DNA of 64,000 nt from Aeromonas veronii bv. veronii (GTDB lineage Bacteria; Pseudomonadota; Gammaproteobacteria; Enterobacterales; Aeromonadaceae). The position numbers and the translations under genes are program-made. The stretch spans positions 62,001 through 126,000 of the forward strand of contig NZ_CDDK01000043.1 of NCBI RefSeq assembly GCF_000820225.1, written 5' to 3'. Positions within the stretch are counted from its first letter, which is position 1; each line of letters starts with the position of its first letter. This document shows, piece by piece, positions 58,409-64,000 of this stretch. The notes below the pieces were generated by a model that saw only the letters and a list, made by a program, of their open reading frames with translations, was not told the origin of the DNA and made no database searches.

Positions 58409-59400
58409 ATGACTCCGGCTTTCAGCAGGTCGTGCATGTTGAAGGCGCCGAGCGGGCGTTTCTCTTCATCCACGACCAGTAATCCGTTGATTTTTCTCGT
58501 TTCCATCAGCTTGACGGCTTCCGCAGCCATCATCTCTGGACCTACGGTAACACAGTTGGCCGTCATCACACGGCTGATGGGGGTGTGATGGATATCGATC
58601 TGCTGGTCAAGAATGCGGCGCAGGTCGCCATCGGTAAAGAGCCCGGCCAGCAGGCCATTGCCATCGACCACAGCCGTCATGCCGAGCCCCTTGCGGCTCA
58701 CTTCCAGCAGCGCCTGGCTGATGGTGGCATCTATCCCTACCCGGGGCAACAGATCGCCACTGTGCATCAGGTCGCCGACCCGCAGCAACAGACGCTTGCC
58801 AAGGGAACCGCCCGGGTGAGAGAGGGCGAAGTCATCGGCGGTAAAACCGCGCGCTTCCAGCAGGGCGACCGCCAGGGCATCGCCCATGACTAAGGTTGCC
58901 GTGGTGCTGGAAGTGGGTGCCAGACCCAGCGGGCAAGCCTCTTTCTCCACCTTGATGCACAGATGCACGTTGGCCTCTTTGGCCATGGTGGAGGCGGGAT
59001 TGCCGGTCATGCAGATGAGCGGAATGCCGCGGCGCTTGAGTACCGGCAGCAGGGCTAGGATTTCGTCACTCTCGCCGGAGTTGGAGATGGCGATGATAAG
59101 ATCGCCGCTGGAGATCATCCCCAGATCGCCGTGACTCGCTTCTCCCGGGTGAAGGAAGAAGGCCGGTGTGCCGGTGCTGGCGAGGGTGGCGGCGATCTTG
59201 CTGCCGATATGGCCCGATTTGCCCATGCCGGTGACCACTATCTTGCCACCGCAGCGCAGCACCATCTCGCACGCCTTGTCGAAGGCGTCGTTCAGATACT
59301 GATAGAGTCCATCAATGGCTTGCTTTTCTGTGTCCAGCACCGCGCGGGCACTGCGACGAAAATCGAACAGTTCAGACACTTTCTCAGGCTTTACAGACAT
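58405..59400 (-). CDS. kdsD: D-arabinose-5-phosphate isomerase KdsD
   Basis: KdsD makes arabinose-5-phosphate, the first intermediate of Kdo synthesis. The 331-residue protein has a SIS domain (about 40-180, VVTGMGKSGHIGSKIAATLAS split over two loops) and two CBS domains (about 205-325). I chose ATG 59400 (MSVKPEKV) because the longer frame would cross the promoter region. In E. coli a yrbG-type antiporter gene precedes kdsD; here mlaF lies directly divergent. Confidence 0.95.
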   Translation of the reverse strand: MSVKPEKVSELFDFRRSARAVLDTEKQAIDGLYQYLNDAFDKACEMVLRCGGKIVVTGMGKSGHIGSKIAATLASTGTPAFFLHPGEASHGDLGMISSGDLIIAISNSGESDEILALLPVLKRRGIPLICMTGNPASTMAKEANVHLCIKVEKEACPLGLAPTSSTTATLVMGDALAVALLEARGFTADDFALSHPGGSLGKRLLLRVGDLMHSGDLLPRVGIDATISQALLEVSRKGLGMTAVVDGNGLLAGLFTDGDLRRILDQQIDIHHTPISRVMTANCVTVGPEMMAAEAVKLMETRKINGLLVVDEEKRPLGAFNMHDLLKAGVI

Positions 59401-59434
59401 AAAGACACAGCTCCGGGCCGAAATTAGCTGCGGG

Positions 59435-59440
59435 ATTATA
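59435..59440 (-). promoter_or_regulatory. Candidate -10 of the kdsD-lpt operon
   Basis: A perfect TATAAT on the minus strand lies 35 bp upstream of the kdsD ATG. The matching -35 is poor (TTCGCT at 18 bp). Another promoter for the divergent mla operon must also lie in this 207-bp gap, but I cannot place it. Confidence 0.45.
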
Positions 59441-59607
59441 AAAAAGTCTGCCCGGATAAGCGAATCGGATGGCAACTCCCGCTCTCAATGACGCACTTTG
59501 TTACAGAAAACTGTCGTGCAAATGGGCTTGCAGCCTGTTCAATAGTTGTTCCTTGCTGTTGCTTAGACCTAGACTACCCCATAAAATTCGCACCTCATTT
59601 ACACCGG

Positions 59608-60408
59608 ATGGACAATTGTTTGAACAATGACCTGATCACCATCTCCGATCTGACTTTCAGTCACGGAGATCGGCTGTTGTATGACGGGATCAACCTGACC
59701 ATTCCTCGTGGCAAGGTGACCGCCGTCATGGGCCCGAGCGGCATCGGTAAAACCACCCTGCTGCGGCTGATCGGTGGCCAGCTCAAGCCGGAGTCCGGTC
59801 ACATTCTGTTTGACGGGGAAGATATCCCCACCCTCTCCCGCTCGCGCCTCTATGAAGTGCGCAAGCGGATGAGCATGCTGTTCCAGAGCGGCGCCCTGTT
59901 TACCGGCATGACGGTCTACGACAACGTGGCCTTCCCGCTGCGGGAGCACTCCGGCCTGCCGGAGGAGCTGATCCACACCATCGTCATGATGAAGCTGCAG
60001 GCGGTGGGCTTGCGCGGCGCGGCGAAACTGATGCCCTCCGAGCTCTCCGGCGGCATGGCGCGCCGGGCGGCGCTGGCACGGGCAATTGCGCTCGATCCTG
60101 ACCTCATCATGTATGACGAGCCGTTCGTCGGGCAGGACCCCATCACCATGGCGGTGCTGGTCAAGCTGATCAAGGAGCTGAACGATGCCCTCGGCATCAC
60201 CTCCGTCATCGTCACCCACGATGTGAAAGAGGTGCTGAGCATCGCCGATTACGCCTACATCATTGCCAATCGCAAGGTGGTGGCGCACGGCACGCCGGAT
60301 CAGCTGCGCGAGGAGCACAATCCCGAAGTCGAGCAGTTCCTCAAAGGATTGCCCGATGGTCCTGTTCCGTTTCATTTTCCGGCAGGCGATCTGCTACAGG
60401 ATCTCTGA
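59608..60408 (+). CDS. mlaF: Mla phospholipid transporter ATPase MlaF
   Basis: MlaF drives retrograde phospholipid trafficking from the outer membrane. The 266-residue ATPase has Walker A GPSGIGKT, the signature [15 protein letters not shown], Walker [14 protein letters not shown] and the H-loop VTHDVKE. I chose ATG 59608 ([17 protein letters not shown]); the frame is open upstream but that part would include unrelated cysteine-rich residues. Its stop overlaps the mlaE start by one base. Confidence 0.94.
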   Translation: MDNCLNNDLITISDLTFSHGDRLLYDGINLTIPRGKVTAVMGPSGIGKTTLLRLIGGQLKPESGHILFDGEDIPTLSRSRLYEVRKRMSMLFQSGALFTGMTVYDNVAFPLREHSGLPEELIHTIVMMKLQAVGLRGAAKLMPSELSGGMARRAALARAIALDPDLIMYDEPFVGQDPITMAVLVKLIKELNDALGITSVIVTHDVKEVLSIADYAYIIANRKVVAHGTPDQLREEHNPEVEQFLKGLPDGPVPFHFPAGDLLQDL

Positions 60409-61187
60409 TGTTGATAAGTCAAATAAGCAAGCTGGGGCGGGTCGGAGTGCGGTTTATCAGCTCCGTCGGTCGCGCCACCATCATGTTGTTCCATGCGCTG
60501 GCGGGCAAACCCGAGCCGCGCAAGCACTTCCCGCTGCTGATCCAGCAGTTGTATGTGGTGGGCGTACAGTCGGTGGCCATCATTCTGGTCTCCGGCCTGT
60601 TCATCGGCATGGTGCTCTCGCTGCAGGGTTACAACGTCTTGAAGGATTTCGGCGCCGAGCAGAGCCTGGGACCGCTGGTCTCCCTCTCCCTGCTGCGGGA
60701 GCTGGGTCCTGTAGTCACGGCGCTACTGTTTGCCGGCCGTGCCGGTTCGGCCCTGACCGCTGAAATCGGCCTGATGAAGGCCACCGAGCAGCTTTCAAGC
60801 CTCGAGATGATGGCGGTCGACCCACTGCGCCGGGTGGTTGCCCCCCGCTTCTGGGCTGGCGTCATCAGCATGCCGCTGCTGGCCTTTATGTTCAGCCTTA
60901 TCGGCATCTTCGGCGGCAAGCTGGTCGGTGTGGACTGGCTCGGCGTGGACGAAGGGGGCTTCTGGTCTGCCATGCAGGCCTCCGTCGACTGGCATGAAGA
61001 CATCATGCAGGGCGCCATCAAGAGCCTGATTTTCGCCCTGGTGGTCACCTGGATTGCGCTCTTTAACGGCTATGATGCCAAGCCGACCTCGGCCGGGATC
61101 AGTCAGGCTACGACCCGAACTGTGGTCCACTCATCCCTCGCCGTGCTCGGCCTGGATTTTATACTCACTGCAGTCATGTTTGGATAA
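60408..61187 (+). CDS. mlaE: Mla phospholipid transporter permease MlaE
   Basis: MlaE is the permease of the MlaFEDB complex. The 259-residue protein has five or six membrane segments with the conserved [20 protein letters not shown] loop that contacts MlaF and the [19 protein letters not shown] segment. Confidence 0.96.
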   Translation: MLISQISKLGRVGVRFISSVGRATIMLFHALAGKPEPRKHFPLLIQQLYVVGVQSVAIILVSGLFIGMVLSLQGYNVLKDFGAEQSLGPLVSLSLLRELGPVVTALLFAGRAGSALTAEIGLMKATEQLSSLEMMAVDPLRRVVAPRFWAGVISMPLLAFMFSLIGIFGGKLVGVDWLGVDEGGFWSAMQASVDWHEDIMQGAIKSLIFALVVTWIALFNGYDAKPTSAGISQATTRTVVHSSLAVLGLDFILTAVMFG

Positions 61188-61194
61188 GGTAAAG

Positions 61195-61692
61195 ATGAAG
61201 TTCAGCAAAGTAGAATTCCTGGTCGGCACCTTCATGCTGGCTGGCATCGGTGCCATTCTGGCACTGGCCCTGCAAGTGGCCGGTTTGAGCTTCAAACCGG
61301 AAGGAGAAACCTATACCCTGCGCGCGCATTTCGATAATATCGGCGGCCTGAAAGTCCGGTCGCCGGTCAAGGTCGGCGGCGTGGTGGTCGGTCGGGTCAG
61401 CGACATCGTACTGGACCCGCAAACCCAGGTGCCCGAAGTGACCCTGATGATGCAAAAGAGCGCTGGCCAGTTTGCCGATACCAGCTCCCTCTCCATCCTC
61501 ACCTCCGGTCTGCTCGGCGAGCAGTACATCGGTCTGGCCCCCGGCTTCAGCGATGAGGAGATGGGCACCGAGATGCTCAAGGATGGCGACCTGATTGAAG
61601 ACACCAAGTCCGCCATCGTGCTGGAAGATCTGATTGGCAAGTTCCTCTACAGCCAATCCTCCGACAGCAAATCAGACAGCAAGAAGGAGTAA
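61195..61692 (+). CDS. mlaD: Mla MCE-domain protein MlaD
   Basis: MlaD forms the hexameric lipid channel ring on top of MlaE. The 165-residue protein has an N-terminal anchor (about 8-26) and one MCE domain (about 37-115, FDNIGGLKVRSPVKVGGV). ATG 61195 lies after AAGGTAAAG. It precedes mlaC by 2 bp. Confidence 0.95.
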   Translation: MKFSKVEFLVGTFMLAGIGAILALALQVAGLSFKPEGETYTLRAHFDNIGGLKVRSPVKVGGVVVGRVSDIVLDPQTQVPEVTLMMQKSAGQFADTSSLSILTSGLLGEQYIGLAPGFSDEEMGTEMLKDGDLIEDTKSAIVLEDLIGKFLYSQSSDSKSDSKKE

Positions 61693-61694
61693 TC

Positions 61695-62327
61695 ATGTTC
61701 AAGAAAATCGCCCTGCTGCTGGGCCTGATGACCAGCATGCTCTTTTCCCTGTCTGCCCAGGCCGCCGTCGATGCCACCGACCCCAACGCGCTGGTGGATC
61801 AGGCTGCCAAGCAGACCTTTGCCCGCCTGAAAGCCGATCAGGCCCAGGTGAAAAGCAATCCGGATCACCTGCGGGTGATCATCCGCGAAGAGCTGCTGCC
61901 CTATGTGGACAACCGCTTCGCCGCCTACAAGGTGCTTGGCAACCAGATTAAAGAGACCACCGAAGCGCAGCGCAATGCCTTCGTCGAGGTGTTCACCGAG
62001 TACATGGTGAGCTCCTACGCCGATGCGCTGGCCCATTTTGACAAGCAAACCGTCAAGGTCGAGCCGGGCAAAGCCCCCAGCGGCAACATCACCGCCGTCA
62101 ACGTCAGCGTGAAAGAGGCCGGCAAGCCGGACATCTTCCTCGAGTTCAAACTGCGCAAGAATAACAAAACTGGCGAGTGGAAAGCCTTTGACATGGTGGC
62201 CGAGGGGATCAGCCTGCTCTCCGCCAAGCAAAGCGAGCTCGGCGGTTTGATCCGCCAGAACGGCATCGATGCGGTGATCGCCCAGTTGCGCGAGCATAAC
62301 GCCAAGCCGCTGGTACTCAAACCATGA
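61695..62327 (+). CDS. mlaC: Periplasmic phospholipid-binding protein MlaC
   Basis: MlaC shuttles phospholipids between the MlaA-porin complex and MlaD. The 210-residue precursor has a signal peptide ending SAQA (about 22) and the MlaC (Ttg2) domain. It overlaps mlaB by 4 bp. Confidence 0.95.
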   Translation: MFKKIALLLGLMTSMLFSLSAQAAVDATDPNALVDQAAKQTFARLKADQAQVKSNPDHLRVIIREELLPYVDNRFAAYKVLGNQIKETTEAQRNAFVEVFTEYMVSSYADALAHFDKQTVKVEPGKAPSGNITAVNVSVKEAGKPDIFLEFKLRKNNKTGEWKAFDMVAEGISLLSAKQSELGGLIRQNGIDAVIAQLREHNAKPLVLKP

Positions 62328-62596
62328 CCCTCAGCGGTGAGCTGCTGGCGCCACAGGTCAATGACCTGTGGCAACGCCGCGCCGAATGGTGGCAGGACGA
62401 CCAGCTCGAGCTCGGCGGCGTCACCACCCTCGACTCTGCCGGACTGGCCCTGCTGGTCAAATGGGCCAAAGCCGTATTAGCGCGAGGCGCCACACCGCAA
62501 CTGGTGGGCGCCTCCAGTGATTTCTATACCCTGGCCAACCTCTACGGGGTGGCCGGGCTGTTTCAGTCAACCCCGCTCACAACTGAGGACGCATAA
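62324..62596 (+). CDS. mlaB: STAS-domain Mla subunit MlaB
   Basis: MlaB is a small cytoplasmic subunit that stabilises MlaF. The 90-residue protein has a single STAS domain, with the helix-capping [13 protein letters not shown] motif. It overlaps its neighbours by 4 bp and 1 bp. Confidence 0.92.
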   Translation: MTLSGELLAPQVNDLWQRRAEWWQDDQLELGGVTTLDSAGLALLVKWAKAVLARGATPQLVGASSDFYTLANLYGVAGLFQSTPLTTEDA

Positions 62597-62853
62597 TGCA
62601 AGTCTCTGAAATTGAAGCGATACTCCTTGAGGCTCTGCCATTGTCCGAAGTCCATGTCAAAGGGGACGGTAGTCACTACCAAGTGATCGCCGTCGGTGAC
62701 ATGTTTGACGGCATGAGCCGGGTCAAGAAGCAGCAGGCCATCTATGCCCCGCTGATGGACAAGATCGCCAGCAACGCCATTCACGCCCTCTCCATCAAGG
62801 CGTTCACCGACGCCGAGTGGAAACGCGAACGTAAATTCCTATTGCCCTCCTGA
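62596..62853 (+). CDS. ibaG: BolA-family protein IbaG
   Basis: IbaG (YrbA) is a BolA-like protein that binds monothiol glutaredoxin with a [2Fe-2S] cluster and is linked to acid stress and envelope state. The 85-residue protein has the BolA motif [19 protein letters not shown] and [12 protein letters not shown]. It lies between mlaB and murA as in E. coli. Confidence 0.93.
   Translation: MQVSEIEAILLEALPLSEVHVKGDGSHYQVIAVGDMFDGMSRVKKQQAIYAPLMDKIASNAIHALSIKAFTDAEWKRERKFLLPS

Positions 62854-64000
<1,147 letters not shown>

Overview
The window is a chromosomal segment of a gamma-proteobacterium, most likely Aeromonas. The best pointers are a tapABCD-type type IV pilus locus whose prepilin peptidase reads like Aeromonas TapD, a GC-rich background (about 60-68% in the housekeeping genes sampled), and an E. 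coli-like order from pdhR to lpxC. The left edge cuts pdhR after ten codons and the right edge cuts murA. No tRNA, rRNA, insertion sequence, prophage gene or CRISPR array is visible; the only RNA gene recognised is rnpB.

Layout. (1) 1-2441: pdhR start with two PdhR-type palindromes, ampD, a membrane-anchored retropepsin and nadC. (2) 2589-8880: tapA-tapB-tapC-tapD, then coaE-zapD-yacG. (3) 8901-30055, all on the minus strand: the division and cell-wall (dcw) cluster, transcribed mraZ-rsmH-ftsL-ftsI-murE-murF-mraY-murD-ftsW-murG-murC-ftsQ-ftsA-ftsZ-lpxC, followed by an M23 peptidase, secA and mutT. ddlB is absent and the M23 gene sits where enterics carry secM. The mraZ promoter carries four 10-bp-spaced MraZ boxes. 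(4) 30384-35332: rnpB, rsmI, then lpoA-yraN-diaA-dolP. (5) 35331-44743: sspAB, the cytochrome bc1 genes petABC, rplM-rpsI, zapE, zapG and the periplasmic proteases degQ-degS, with a good sigma-E-type promoter before degQ. (6) 44744-52566: an accessory catabolic operon and its regulator. (7) 52584-64000: the nitrogen-PTS/rpoN block (npr, rapZ, ptsN, hpf, rpoN), the LPS export and Kdo genes (lptB, lptA, lptC, kdsC, kdsD), and divergently mlaFEDCB-ibaG-murA.

The most interesting part is region 6. Eight co-directional genes encode a stand-alone PRD-domain protein, a glycine-rich SFCGS protein, a DUF4312 protein, two multi-span membrane proteins (DUF4311 and DUF4310), a dihydroorotase-like amidohydrolase, a DgaE-type PLP lyase and a DgaF-type 2-keto-3-deoxy-6-phosphogluconate aldolase. 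A PRD/EIIB/EIIA-type regulator follows. The enzymes suggest catabolism of an N-acylated amino-sugar acid phosphate. No recognisable PTS permease, ABC transporter or sugar kinase is encoded, so the four family-of-unknown-function proteins plus the PRD protein are the best candidates for an uncharacterised, possibly phosphorylating, transporter.

Functionally the rest is core envelope biology: peptidoglycan precursor synthesis and septation (dcw), regulation of penicillin-binding protein 1A (lpoA), peptidoglycan recycling (ampD), lipid A and LPS synthesis and export (lpxC, kdsCD, lptABC), phospholipid retrograde transport (mla) and envelope stress proteases (degQ, degS).
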